Shown here: in pieces, positions 1 to 12,452 of the stretch
Layout: the number at the start of each line of letters is the position of its first letter
Numbering within the stretch: position 1 is the stretch's first letter
The notes under the pieces: generated by a model
Told to the model about the DNA's origin: nothing
Database searches by the model: none
The model's input: the letters and a program-made list of their open reading frames with translations, nothing else
Assembly: GCA_905250885.1 (NCBI GenBank)
Contig: CAJNOQ010000286.1
Span: 1 to 56,838 of the forward strand
From: Didymodactylos carnosus
Taxonomy: Eukaryota; Rotifera; Eurotatoria; Philodinida; Philodinidae
Length of the DNA: 56,838 nt
Reading direction: 5' to 3'
Made by a program: the position numbers and the translations under genes

Positions 1-71
1 GAAAAGACTCATGGAATCCATCACCTTCGGGTTTCGTCTTGATTTGAGCAGTTAATGTGGTCAAATACTGG
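1..71 (-). CDS. Possible partial exon at the window edge
   Basis: On the minus strand a T-rich acceptor ending gtgtag lies just before position 71 and opens a frame that stays open to the window edge (about 23 codons, including QIKTKPEGDG). Its phase would fit the potential donor at 1503-1502 at the end of the CRK SH3 exon, so it could be a further CRK exon. It does not resemble the second SH3 domain of CRK and I do not recognise it. It may also belong to another gene or be chance. Confidence 0.2.
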
Positions 72-1484
72 CTACACAAGGCTAAAAATCACAGACATCT
101 ATTATTCGTTTACCAAAGCTCATTGAAAAAGTATCCGAGACCATATTTTTTGGAAATGGCTGAAACTATTTTACAGTCAAGTGTGTTTATTAACGATATC
201 GCGTTCAAACCAACTAGAATCTATTACGGTACGATAGTAGTTCCTATTATCAATGCAGGAGTGTCGCCTCCCTCCTCCTTACCAATGTTTTATGGGTAGT
301 GAACACTTTGTTTAAAAGAACCTCGAACCATATATCAAAAATTAACGAACAAGTTTTATAATATAACGTTGAAGCAATTTTTCATCATGATCTTTAAACG
401 AAATAGTAGTCCATTGTCAATGGTTACGTATTTTCGAGATTCACTTTTATCACTGCTTTTGTTATAGGTAAGTAATCAACAGTTATTTACAATATGTATT
501 GCCGCATTTTTCAACAAAATAGAAGTACAATTAGTCAGACAAAACAAACATATGTTCTAAATAATAAAAAGTAAACACACGAAAAATCAAAAAGAAAATT
601 TTGTTACGAAGAGCATAAGGCAACATGACGATATTAAAGACTATTAAAAATCTATGATCATTATACTAAAAATATTATTATAAATAAAAGCAAAAAAGAA
701 AATTGCTCACTGTACTGATATGTTATCGATTGTTCTTTTTTATGACGAGACAAACATTGTAGTAACAAACTGTAGAAGAAAAAAAAATTCGCTCTTTCTC
801 GAATAAAATTGTAGAAAGAAACATACAAATAATTTTTAGATAATAAAATCAATAAAAATAAATGCGCTGTATTCGCAAATATGTTCAAAAATTACTGCAT
901 GAAAAACGACGTACTTTATCATCATGACCAAACTGTTATGAAATACGGACGGACAAAAACTTTTCATGTGTCATCCGAAACAACATGAATTATGCATCAA
1001 TAAACAATTATCATTCATAAGGGTGTCATAAATCAATAGTTCATTAAAATAAAAATTATCATCAGAAGCAATTTTCATCATTTCTAAAATATAATCCATA
1101 AAGTTCAAAGTTATTTAATTTAAATTTTTATTGACAATTGTAAATTTCTTTCAGAATAGAATTTGTTATGAAATAGATAAACAGTGTCAATGTTGAGTTT
1201 GTAGTGAGACTAAGTTTAGATGGAGAAAGTATAACAGAAATGACTACAAATCGAAACGTGCACTCTCATGACTGCGCATAATGTACGAGTTTCAGAACAT
1301 TATGATTGCCTTTCTAACTCAGTACCAAAACCTCCTGCCCGCCTCCTTCCCCTCCTTTGATCGAGGAACACACTGATTTTTATTCAACTAACTTTAGCTT
1401 AACGATTTACGAAAAAGAAACTCATTTTTAGTGCCTAGAAAAGTTCTTCATCCACTAAATTGAATGAAAACATTGTTTAGTTTA
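72..1484. other. AT-rich non-coding stretch
   Basis: I see no convincing exon here. The stretch is AT-rich, with a short C-rich patch near 1330-1360 (runs of cctcc and cctgcc). A comparable patch occurs near 11760. It lies downstream of the CRK-like gene and may include its 3' UTR. Confidence 0.5.
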
Positions 1485-2316
1485 CTAGCAGTAGATAACA
1501 TACCAAATAAATTCAACATAATTTGCGGGTATTAAACCTTTTTCATTGTGCACATTTTTTGCCGTCCACCAAAATTCTTCATCCTTTCTAACAATCATTA
1601 ATATTTCTCCCTTTTTAAAAGGTAAATCTTCTTCATCCTACACAAGAAAAAATATTATACTAGAAGTTATAAATCAATCTATAAAGAACGTACTTTTCCC
1701 ATAAAATTGAATTTACAACGCACACGAGGTTTTGGATACTAAAATAGAATAAAAATAGAATTAGAAAAAAATATGATCTTTATTTGACATACAATTCTGA
1801 TGAGTGTTGATGTATCCAATAAACGTTGTTTATAAAAGCTGAGTAATTCCGACATGGATGAAAATATTTTATCACCAATTTTATACGTTAACTGATTTTT
1901 TAAATCATCATGATTATTTCGACGATTAATAATATAGTGACTGACTTTAGAGCCTTCTCTAAACATAAATTGTAAATAAAATCAGTTATTTAATATAAAT
2001 TTTAAAAATTTATGATAAATATTACGTACTTGACACATAAAACAAGATCGCCCTTAATTGTTCCACTTTGTCGTACAAGAAACGTTCCATCTGTTTGATC
2101 TAATAACATACTGACTGCTTCTTCTCGACTAATATTTTCAAACATCCAACTTTTAAATAAAAAAACAAAACACAAAAGCGCATTACCATTTCAAGAGTTT
2201 TGATAGAATCAACTTTCATTGTTTATAATAAATTTTTTTTACCTATCTTCATCTTCCGATTTAAAAGAGGAAGTGGAAGAATCAGGCTTTTGCACTGTAT
2301 TGTAAGATTCATTCAT
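1485..2316 (-). CDS. CRK: CRK-like SH2-SH3 adaptor protein
   Basis: Five exons join in frame: 2316-2243, 2149-2030, 1958-1793, 1738-1694 and 1637-1485, giving about 185 residues. An acidic Ser/Thr-rich N-terminus leads into an SH2 domain (SWMFENISREEA, then GTFLVRQSGTIKGD, whose FLVR arginine binds phosphotyrosine, then KVSHYIINRR, and STLIR at the end). An SH3 domain follows (RVRCKFNFMGK, DEEDLPFKKGE, EEFWWTA, GLIPANYVEF) with the ALYDF-like start, acidic loop, WW and PxxY of the CRK family. CRK adaptors link tyrosine-phosphorylated receptors and scaffolds to proline-rich partners such as C3G and DOCK proteins. The second SH3 of full-length CRK is absent: the frame ends at TAG eleven codons after ANY. 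A donor-like gtatgt at 1503 could instead splice to a further exon. The start is the first in-frame ATG in exon 1, which is open back to an acceptor at 2336, so an upstream exon is possible. Confidence 0.88.
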
Positions 2317-2494
2317 CCCATTAGAAAATAGATCATCTAAAAAAAATAGTCAGATTTATTTTAATTATTAAAATATAATATCAATGGTTCTTCATGATCA
2401 GACAAAGTTTTTTCATCTCATACTTTTAAACTAATATCAATCACTATTTGCCTTTATATCACAATTTTATCTTTAGAAACAAGACTAGCCTAAA

Positions 2495-2597
2495 CATATA
2501 TATATATACACACACACATTGTTCTGTTTACCTGTTATTGTCATTCACTTGCTCTCTCTCTATAGATATACATACACATATATATATATATATATAG
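2495..2597. repeat. TA/CA microsatellite tract
   Basis: Alternating TA and CA dinucleotides run through 2495-2518 and again at 2567-2597, with a CTCTCT stretch between them. This is plain simple-sequence DNA. Confidence 0.9.
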
Positions 2598-4122
2598 ACG
2601 AATAATTAAATAGAGAATAGTTAAATCAATTGAATAATATAAGTTGTTCAACACTGTCTACAGCTGACCGAGGTCTTATACATGTGTATTTTAAAAACAG
2701 TAATACGAATGACGTGAGTAGTATATACTACATCAGATCGATTTTTACATAACTATGGAGTATCTTTTAGTCATGTCTCTTTCTCTCGCTCGTTACTTAA
2801 CATTATTTTTTGCTTTCTCTCTTTTTTCAATTCTTTTCTCTTACTGAATATTGTACCTTCACTATAGTTTATAATAATAATATCGTATAGGATACATCAT
2901 AGAAAAGAAGTGAATATTATTTTTAACCATCATCGATTTTTTAAACAATACTCTACACAATAGAAAAATTTTACAAAAAATTAGAATGATCCATGCTGTT
3001 GTATTCATCTTCTCTATTTGAATTTGGACATGTCAATCATAAAAAAAAGAGAGTAAAAAGAGAGAGAACTACCAAATTGGGAGGCATAAATACTACGATT
3101 TGAACAGATTTTTATCGTTTTGATACACAGTTATAGTTTTGTACATATAGAGAGAAAGAAAGAACGAAAGAAGGAGAAAAAAAAAACCCAAGAAAAACGT
3201 AATTATAACTGTAAACTGAGCTTCTTTTTTGACTTGATTGACTGTTCAGAGACCATAACGACGACGATCAAGACACACTCACTTACACATATGGAAAACA
3301 TATAATAGTAAATGCTGATGCAACCATAACACATATACACATAATTGTAACATCTAATAACAACAATTTTCGTTTCTGTTTTATAATAAATTTCTTTTTT
3401 TATTTTCTATATGTCAAAATATTTATTAAAAGTCAAAAATTCGAACAGTACAAACCATGTTATCATATATAAAATGAGAGAATTTAAGTCCAAACAAAGA
3501 ATGAAACAATAACAAAGAGATATACCAAAGCAAATGGTCTTTATTTTCTCAAAAAAAAAAGATAGATTTAAAGAGTAGTATATTGTGCAAATGAGTTTAT
3601 ATACTGTCAATGTGATAATATTTCTTTAGTAAACGTTATATATTCATTAGAATCCAAACAAATTCGATTAGTTTATGATGATATACATGAAGATTATCTA
3701 ATACTATTAAAAGTATTTATTCTTCTTCCTCATTTATTAATCGTTATGTTATCTTTTTCTTTTTTTTAAATTTTTTCTGCCAAATATGTTATAAAAAAAA
3801 ATAATATATTTATGGTATTTTTGGTCTAATTGTCATTCACTAATAGATAATAATAGAATTTTCAATCTACGTTAACATCACAAAAAGAAAAAAAAAATGT
3901 ATTAATAGATACTATTGTACATATATAAATCATGTCGAATATAGGAGGATATATACATAGTAAAACATAAGAATAAAACCGATTAATAAACTATATTTTT
4001 CTTCGCTAGTCTTGCTCTCTAGTTATAAAAAGAAAAATCAGTAACGATCAAGGATACAACTATAAGAGTACAAATGATAAACAGACACACGATATTAATG
4101 ATTATACCACGAATGAAATGTA

Positions 4123-4123
4123 T

Positions 4124-4149
<26 letters not shown>
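4123..4149. repeat. (CA)n microsatellite
   Basis: About 13 CA units in a row, flanked by TATA and ATATAC. This is simple-sequence DNA with no gene content. Confidence 0.95.
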
Positions 4150-4156
<7 letters not shown>

Positions 4157-6015
4157 TCATATTATTTTCATCTGTACAAGAAACTTTATTGAACCAAGCA
4201 ACAGTTATTCATTTTTATTTTTTCATTGTATTTTGATTGATATCATTGCATTGGATATATGTTATATGAACCATAAAAAAAACATCGAGATTTTTTTCTG
4301 CTGTTTATAGACTAAAAAATAATTATTGTTTATACGCACCAGAAAATGTTCAATTAATCAGAATGATAGATGTTCCACATCTTTCGATCATGCATAAAAC
4401 ATTAATTTTTTTTCTTCTTTATCTTCACTAAAAATTTGTCAACAATATGTATTTATTTATATAAAGACCATTCAATAATGTTTCTTTCAGAATAGCAACG
4501 TAATATTTAACTAACGAGATTCTACAGGATCTGTTAGTCATGAATTCTAATAAGATCATGTTTTTAATTATTAAATAAATAACGTGCTGTTTTCTCTTTA
4601 AGATAACCATATATCTACTCTCTTTTTTTCCTCTTCCTACTTCTCTTCTATTGAGTAGATCTCATTAATCATATGTCTTTCTTCTCATTAACAAAAAAGA
4701 AAAAGAAGCCATCTTCTTCTTCTTGTTTTATAAAATTCTATCAATCACATAAACCGTTTCTGAAATTTATCCATTGTTTTTTTCCTTTCAAAAACTATCG
4801 ACTGTGCAAAACTATGTCATCATTATTCAATCCTCACTGATTATAATTTATATATATTTCTTTAAGAAAAAAATCTTACGATGAGCGTTGATATTGTGCA
4901 TGTTATCAGTCTGACATATAACAAAGATTATGTCAACTTTACATGTTCTTACGTTTACTTTTCTCATATAAATGCGATAGAAGAAAAAGAAGAATGGACT
5001 CTTCATTCAGTCAATCATATAGCTGAATAACATCTGAAAATATGAAAAATGATAGCTCAACAAAACGCTTTTCTTTTTGTTTATAAAAAGTTCAAAATTA
5101 TAGTTAAAAAGGCTAACAACTCATGTACAAGAGTACGATATAAAAGTCATTTTACATGGTATACGCGAGTATATATTCAAATTACTTCTCTTGTTGACCT
5201 ATCAATATACTATATAACTTTAGAATGGCTCACTCGGTACAGTCAAATTGATTTTAACCATTAAAAAAAGTAGATCAACATAATAGTATTATTGACGGTA
5301 GTACAACATTGAGTTAAATCTAACGATGGTTATTCCTCAATTATTGAAAGATGGATGCAACAAACACATACCTACACAGAGGTTCATATGGTTCTTTTGT
5401 CCTAAAAGATTTTGCAACGAGTAATTCCAAATGATTTTTAGTAACTTTGAACACTTCAATTGTTACAATTCGTCTGTTCTTTCACCTCCCATTAAAGATG
5501 TTTTCTCCCATCTATGAAAAGCATTTTTCTTATATCATATTTGCACGCGTACACAACTAGAAAGACCAAAAAGAATTTATCATTGCTTACACACTTTTAA
5601 GATCATTTATAAGAAGGGATCAATTTATAATCCTTCTCACAGGGTTCTGCCAGTCAAACTAATGCTATACGAAAAAATAGACTAGAAACATTTCGTATAA
5701 GAAAGTTTAAACATTCGTTTAGAATAAAACATTGTTGCACATATAGAAAATAAAAATATCAAATCACTCATGTCTAATTCCATTGTTCATTGATAAGAGT
5801 AAATCAATAGGACAGAACGGTTAAAAACGAATCGACAGTTTACTAAAATCTCTCTGTTACGAGTTTGAACTAGTTCTTGTGTGAAAAACTTTGACGAAAG
5901 ATAAGTATTTAGATGATAATAGTTCAAAATAAAGACACAGAGGAAACATTTTTTAATGTTTTTCGTTTTATTTCAGATAAAAAACAAACAAAAAACAATA
6001 TTAAAAGATAATTGT

Positions 6016-8029
6016 TCAAAACTCGGAAAACATTTTCATATAGTGTTTGGCAAATGGTGAATTTTCTACCAGAATAACAAAACTCGGCATTCCAACTTGA
6101 ACTACGAATCTATTATAAAAGTAAAAGAAAACAAAATTTTAAATAAGAAAACAAAATATTTTTATTGCCTTGAAAAATTCGTAAGACAATGTTACTTTAT
6201 CTATTGATGTTCGAGAATGAAAATAATTAGAAAATAGGGAAATACTAATGATTAAAATGAAAAATCTGAAAATCTCGTACGTACCCGGGCATTTTTAATA
6301 CATTTAACAGAGTTTCATTTGGATCGATCTTCTTTAATTCATGTCTATGACGATCTTCATAATAGACCTAGAAAAATGGAAGTGATATTTCATAACGGCA
6401 ACAGACGTTTAAAAGTAATATGATACATGCCCCAATACGATCTAATGTATATTCCCCATTGGTATCCCATGGAGGTCGAGATTCTAAGATTATATTTAAA
6501 TGATCGGATATTCTTTAAAAAACAAAGATTAAACATTATTATTTTCTCAAAAACAAAATGATTTCAATGTCTCACACCTTGACTGTTCATGAAATTCTTT
6601 AACATAATCTGTTTGACTATATTCTGGATATAAAATTACAACTGGAAATATCAATGTGTCATCTTCATCATTCAATTTAATACTAGAACCAAGTGGAGAT
6701 GAATTAGGATCAAAAATATCAATACTTGGATCAGTTTGTAAATGAATTGATCGATTCTATAAATTAAATTAATAATTTTACTCTAAAGAAAATAAAAGCA
6801 CAACGTACCTTGATGGCGTTTAAAATTTTCTCTTCTTCTGTCTTCTTTTTTCTATCACGTACAAGTCTTTTTCGTTCATCACGTTCTTGTTCTTTCTAAA
6901 CAGAAAAACAATGGTATAAAAGATTCGAATTAACTTTAATACAAATAATAAACCTGTAATCGTTCAGCTTTGTCTCGTAATTCAGTTAATTTTGGTAAGT
7001 TTGAAAACATTTCTTTTGTTAAGGAAAAATAATGACTTTATTATTCACACAAAATAATGACTTCCGAAAAGGATACTAACAAAGCAGCCGTACACCATGA
7101 TTGAACATCTTTATACATTTGTAATTTCATACAAGCTTCAGCACCTAAGAGATAATAAACAAACATAAAAAAAATGTATGTTTAAAAACTATACATCAAA
7201 TAAATACCCTTCACAAATGCTTTAATATGATCAGATTTACATTTTCGTGATAAAACACAATCACGAAGAGCCGAACGATAGTTTCCTGAACAAAAAAAAC
7301 AATGTGGATAATATTAGAGTAAAGTTCCTTGAAATTAAGATATTCATAAATAATCTAGTAAAAAAATGTCAACTTCAAAGCAAGTGATATCAATGGATAA
7401 TCATCTAATTGTTTCAGAAAAAGGATTATCTATAACACTTGACATGGATAATTCTTCTTACCCAAATGGTAATTGGCTGATGCACGATTACAAAATAATA
7501 TTGCATTTAATTGAGAATCAGTACAACGTATTTTAATACCCTCTGTATAGGATATAATGGAATTTTTATACTTTTTCAATTGAAACATATAATTGCCGTC
7601 TTCTTTAAATTTTTCAGCCTTTTCTATATGAAAGAAAAATCATCATTAATTTCATTGTATTCTAGTGATTTTACCTTTCGGTGTATCATCAACATCGTCC
7701 CATTTTAACGCTTGTAACGCTTCTACTGCCGGATGTAATTCACTTCCATCTTCTGGCATTTCTTTTAGAAAAAATGGATGTCGTTGTAGATCCTAGAAGA
7801 GACACGTTAAAGACCATATAATCAGATTACTGGTATAGTGTTAAAGAACAATAAATATTCAGATTCCTATGATATTGCACGTGAACAAATTTTTACTTAC
7901 ATTCCACCAATCGTCATTAATTTCAGTTGGCGGCTGTGGATCTGCTTTATTTTTTTCAATTAGTGTGTCGATAAACTGATCTAATTGACGATCGAGTTCT
8001 ACTGCTGTGACATTTTCTCTGGAAGACAT
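6016..8029 (-). CDS. TTC4: TTC4-type TPR co-chaperone
   Basis: Eleven exons join without a phase error: 8029-7901, 7792-7675, 7623-7462, 7285-7208, 7144-7081, 7035-6954, 6895-6809, 6756-6578, 6512-6431, 6367-6285 and 6109-6016. They give 385 residues, close to the 387 of human TTC4. The N-terminal part has the family signatures DDWWN and HPFFLKEMPEDG. TPR repeats follow (KAEKFKEDGNY, AILFCNRASANYHLG, NYRSALRD). A basic helix comes next (KEQERDERKRLVRDRKKK), then the C-terminal wheel-like domain (FPVVILYPEYSQTD, HEQSRISDHL, VYYEDRHRHEL, MPSFVILVENSPFAKHY). TTC4 and its yeast relative Cns1 bind the C-terminal tails of Hsp90/Hsp70 and support client folding. One intron (6430-6368) starts with GC, not GT. 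The exact 5' boundary of exon 6 is the least certain join. The gene is divergent from the BTB gene, about 1 kb away. Confidence 0.93.
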
Positions 8030-9050
8030 CTGGAAGGAAATTTGTCAAACTATGAGTAGTCCAACAAAGAGATTCAGTTATATTTTTTGAAGTACGGTTA
8101 AAAGAGTTTTGTCAGTTCTACTGTTGAATCCAGGAATAGACTAAGACTAAAACTGTTTTATTCACGAAAAGTGAGAGTCATCAAAGGTCACCGACTTGTA
8201 ATAACAATGACTCAAGCCAAACAACACCAAAAGAGTCATAAAAAAGAACAAAATAAAGACAACTAAGGTTAGAACCAGAGATAGTAAAAGAAATTTTTAA
8301 AAAATAAGCAAAAAAGAACAAATATAAATTCTTAACTGACGAACGTTTCACTGGAAGAGATACGGAAGTAAAACTGTTTTGAAAGACATTAAAGAAGAAA
8401 GACGAATAATTGTCTCTGGGAGATTATTCAAATCAGCAACAGTTGAATAAAAACAAACCTTGCGGAGAAAAACCATCAACAGTAGATGGAATGCGAACAT
8501 ATTTAGAGTGATGAAGACGTAAAGATGAGTAGTGAGGACGATGAATAATATAAAAAAGAGAAATAGGACTTAGACGATGATAAATTTTGAAAACTGTACA
8601 AGTCTAAAGTATTTACGACGAACAGAAGATTAATACTCTTCTTTTTTTCCAATTAAAAAGACAAGAACAAGATAGTCAAAGACGTTTATGAAATAAACTA
8701 AAACCTTATAATTTAGCCCTAATTGGAATTCTAATTTCATAAGACAATTTACTTTTCATTTTCTCTTTACCTACATTAGTAAAGGTACCCGTAATCAAAG
8801 ACCGAGTTTGATTTGTTATCTATATTTATTTCCCAGTAGCTCCGCCTCAGAACATTGGACGATTTATCAACCAATTACAAAATAGATGGAAGGTTAATTA
8901 CAAGGTAAATTAGTGAATTAAGCAATTCTTCGCTAATCAACTACAAAAATGTCATGAAACTGACTATCGGCTATTTAGCTTCGACTCAAATCGATGTTCT
9001 AACCATATTTCAAGTTATATGTGAACCGTTTGTAAAATTATACGATCATT
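8030..9050. promoter_or_regulatory. Divergent intergenic region, TTC4 / BTB gene
   Basis: About 1 kb separates the start codons of two divergent genes, so both promoters and 5' UTRs should lie here. I see no open frame of note and no clear TATA box or repeat that I would name. Confidence 0.5.
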
Positions 9051-12000
9051 ATGGGTTCATCATCGTCTCAAACACCAAAGGATTTAATATCAACTGATAT
9101 TCTTTATGATTTGGATAGTGGAGTTCCACTTGGAGATGTAAAAAAAAATCGTGAAAAAGTACAAATTCAGATATTGCGAACATTATCAAACGATTTGACA
9201 AAACTCTATGAATACACTCAAGATGTTGCAAATGTTTTACATAAAACTGCTGATGTCAAATTTATTTTGCACACATTGAAGATAAATGGAACATCAACAA
9301 CAGACACGTAAAAATATCTATTTGTATTATCACTCTTTTGACTTTGAAATAGAAAAAACTTTAATATCAATATTTTTCGATTAGTAACAATCTTTCACTG
9401 TCTGAAAAACTGTGTTATTCTACTAATACTCACACTCTTTCTCTTTATTAGGCCGGTCTCGTCAACTGAACAAGATGGCGTTGCTTATGCTCATTCTTCT
9501 ATCTTAGTATCACGTAGTCAGTATTTTTGTGCATTATTCGAATTCGATGATAACAAATCGACTACATTACAAACAAGTGAAAAACAATTAAAAGTAATTC
9601 ATTTAGAACAAATACCATCTTTGGAATCATTTCATTTATTACTCAATTTTCTCTATTCTGGAACAATTGAAAAAATAACTGAAGAAAATGTTGTCGATAT
9701 GTATTCTCTCGCTAATCAATATCTCGTTACTGAATTAAAACTAATGTGTACATTATTTGTTCAAAAATCTATTAATGCAAGTAATGTCTATGATTTAATT
9801 CATTGGTCAGTAAATTATAATCATAGCGATATTTATCAATTGTGTTTGTCGTATTTGGCTACGAATCTATCAGGATTGTTCGATGAAAAATTTCTGGTCA
9901 TATCCTATGATGTATTGTTATTAATTGTAAAATATGATGGACTCTACGTTGATGAATATGTGCTCTTTGAGGGCGTTATCAAATGGCTTACAAATGCACG
10001 TAAAAACCAACAAGAAATAAAGCAAGGTAACTTAAGTTCAACAAAGAAAAATAACAATCTCTACTCGCTGGTTTAATTCATTCAAAATAATGTTTGTCCT
10101 CATTTAGGCAATAAAACGACAACTAGTTCAAATCAATCGCATACCGAAAGAAAAGATTCATTGTCTTATGAGAAAATGCGTAAACGACTCATTTCTTATA
10201 TACGTTTTCCTATTATGAATTTTAAAGACCTTTTCATTATAAAAGATAAATATTCATCATCAAATGATCCAGATCGTTTTGTTCCAAAAAAATTTATAGA
10301 TGAAGCATTAGCTTACAAAGCCGCATTGTATCAGTATGTTGAAGTATCAACATCACAACAACCAACAAGGCAGTTTATTGAGATCGATAAGAATGATTCT
10401 GAGCCGGACGATGACGATGAAAATGCAGACTTTTTTCAACTGACAAATTTTATTGATGAAAAAGATAAAGTAGAAAATTGGAAAATATTTGCCGATGCAA
10501 AGAAACATCATCGTACAAAACCACGAGGTATTAATAACGAGTGATCCAGATTAAATCGAAGGCCTTTGCAAAGTTCTTTTCCTAGGTTAACCTTGACCAG
10601 AAAATTTCGTTTAAATGCTAAAAGATAGAAAATTTTGTGCCGATTTTAGTCATATATTCTTTTTGAAATAAGTATTTGCCATTTTTCTACAATATTAGAA
10701 GTTTAGAAAGCCATAAAAAGCAGAGTTGCTCAACTGAAGAATTAGAAAGTTTTGAAAACAAATTTTTGTTCAGTCAGATAAGTGTAAAAATTCAGGTTTA
10801 GTAAAAAAAAGATGCAGAATTTCTCGGTGTATCTAATGGTATGTTTGTTCCTGCTTTCTTATTCAAAACATTAAAAAACATCTTCGACCAATGAGATGAT
10901 ACTTATTCTTGGCAGTGTTTTGCAAAAATTGACGAATAAAATTTTTTTTTTAATATGCACCGATGAAGAATGTTGAAGTTTAGTAGATGTCAATCTTCCC
11001 ATAGGTTGACTGTTTGTGATAATAAATGACAAAGTTGCGATGTTTACTTATAGAATGAAAGGTGTCGAAGGGCTAATAAAGAGATATATTTTCGATTTCT
11101 ACGACCATTAAATATCGTCCCAAAAGTTTGTTTTGGGGCCTCGAAATATTAAGACTTGATTCTAATTTTTAATGCCTTGTTTGAATCACGCAACAAAACT
11201 AGTTTGACGACTAAAAATTACACTTTATTCTATGCATAGTGCTAAACAACTCTGGTTTTTTGTGGCTTTCAGTATTTTTAATGCTGTACGACGACAAATA
11301 CTTATTCGAAAGAAGTATATGACTAAAATCTACGCAATTTTAGCATTTAAACGAAATTTTTTGATCAAGATTAACCTAAGAAAATAACCTTTCAAAGTCC
11401 TGGAACTTAATCTGGACCTGGTATTTCGATTGTTTTTTGGCCAAGGAGAAGCGCTTTATATCTAACGGAAAGCTGATGAAAATATCTTGCGGAAAGTAAT
11501 GGAGCAAAAATAGAATAACTTTATCTGAGCTTGTTCTACTTTTCGTTCGGATAAAATAAACCAGTCAGACGTGAAATACTTAGAAAAGAAAAACAGATTT
11601 TCAAGTAGTATAAAAGAGACCATATTCGTATTTGCACGCCTACGCGGAAGATTATCACAGAAAAGTTGACAAAAAGCAGTTTTTTATGCCGCTGCTACAT
11701 TTTCCACGACAGAAAGTCAAGGCAAAACCTTTTACGGAAAGTCAGAAATTTGAGGGAGGGGTTGCCTCCTTCCCTGCCTGATCGTGATCGCCCATCTGGA
11801 TTAGTCGTTAGAATGTAATGATCTATGTTTTCTAATAAATCTAATTAATCCAAACAAATATCCTGTTTTAGCTGGCAAGGAAGGTTTGTTATTAAAAGAT
11901 CGGTTATATTATGAATCAGATTTCGATACAAACGGTATTATCTATTGGATCGGTACAAATGAAAATCCATCATCGAATGTCTATATCAATCCGGTTGTTA

Positions 12001-12452
12001 GTGGAAAAATAGCGATAACTCAATCATCCCATTTTAGCAATGTTGACACAACGAGTACACTAGTCGATCGTGAACAAGGTGATTCATGGACAGGTGGTGA
12101 AAAAATGAATGGATGGATACAATTTGATTTTAAAAATTATCGTATAAAACCATCAAAATATTGTATTAGAAATTCATACATCTATGACAGTTATTTTCTT
12201 CGAACTTGGAATTTATTAGGATCAAATGATGAATTAAATTGGACGATAATCAAAGAACATGTTGATGATTCAACTGTTTCCCAAGTAATGAATGGAACAA
12301 CATCGTGGGATATCGATGAACAACGTTTACATCCGTTTAAATTTTTAAGACTAGTTATCAATGGACCATTGTCTCATCATGGATTTATAACAATGGGATT
12401 CGGCGGCTTCGAAGTATGGGGAACCATTTATGAACTTCCTCTAAAAACATAA
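9051..12452 (+). CDS. BTB-BACK protein with C-terminal discoidin-like domain
   Basis: Exons 9051-9307, 9452-10026, 10108-10527 and 11872-12452 join in frame and give 610 residues. The N-terminal half holds a BTB/POZ fold (about residues 65-190: DVKFILH, AHSSILVSRSQYFCALFE, LLNFLYSGTI, LANQYLV), followed by a BACK region (INASNVYDLIHWS, EYVLFEGVIKWLT). An acidic linker (DSEPDDDDENADFF) leads to a C-terminal F5/8-type-C (discoidin)-like domain (about 440-605: YWIGTNENPSS, GWIQFDFKNY, LRTWNLLGSNDELNW, PFKFLRLVING, GFGGFEVWGT). BTB-BACK proteins usually act as Cullin-3 substrate adaptors, and the discoidin-like end would be the binding module. BTBD9 has a related order and similar length but two such domains, and the match is not close enough to give the name. 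The last intron is 1.3 kb and contains a foldback element. Confidence 0.82.
10546..11415. mobile_element. Foldback (long terminal inverted repeat) element in the last BTB-gene intron
   Basis: The left arm (about 10546-10738) is matched as an imperfect reverse complement by the right arm (about 11247-11415). The two ends are CCAGATTAA and its exact complement TTAATCTGG. Shared blocks include TTTCGTTTAAATGCTAAAA, TTTTAGTCATATA and AGAGTTG. About 500 bases of non-coding AT-rich DNA separate the arms, with no transposase frame. This looks like a non-autonomous DNA transposon that landed in an intron. I do not see a clear target-site duplication. Confidence 0.75.
11416..11871. other. Remainder of the BTB-gene intron, possible repeat remnant
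   Basis: This sequence is richer in GC than typical introns here (for example CTATATCTAACGGAAAGCTGATG near 11457-11479 and a C-rich patch near 11760-11795) and has no open frame. A CATCTGGATTAG motif near 11785 recalls the terminus of the adjacent foldback element, so it may be a flanking or nested repeat. Confidence 0.35.

Larger units (their letters stand above)
2337..6015. other. Non-coding, microsatellite-rich upstream region of the CRK-like gene
   Basis: This stretch is AT-rich, with polypurine/polypyrimidine runs and dinucleotide repeats. Open frames are short and look non-coding. It probably holds the promoter and 5' UTR or first intron of the CRK-like gene and the 3' UTR of TTC4. I could not find a further CRK exon in it. 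Confidence 0.6.

Noticed and set aside
1..299. 80-codon frame on the + strand at the left edge
   Set aside because: It has no recognisable domain. The opposite-strand reading of 1-71 with an acceptor is at least as protein-like, so neither is firm.
4123..4149. Regular short repeats as a CRISPR-like array
   Set aside because: They are plain dinucleotide repeats without spacers, in an animal genome.
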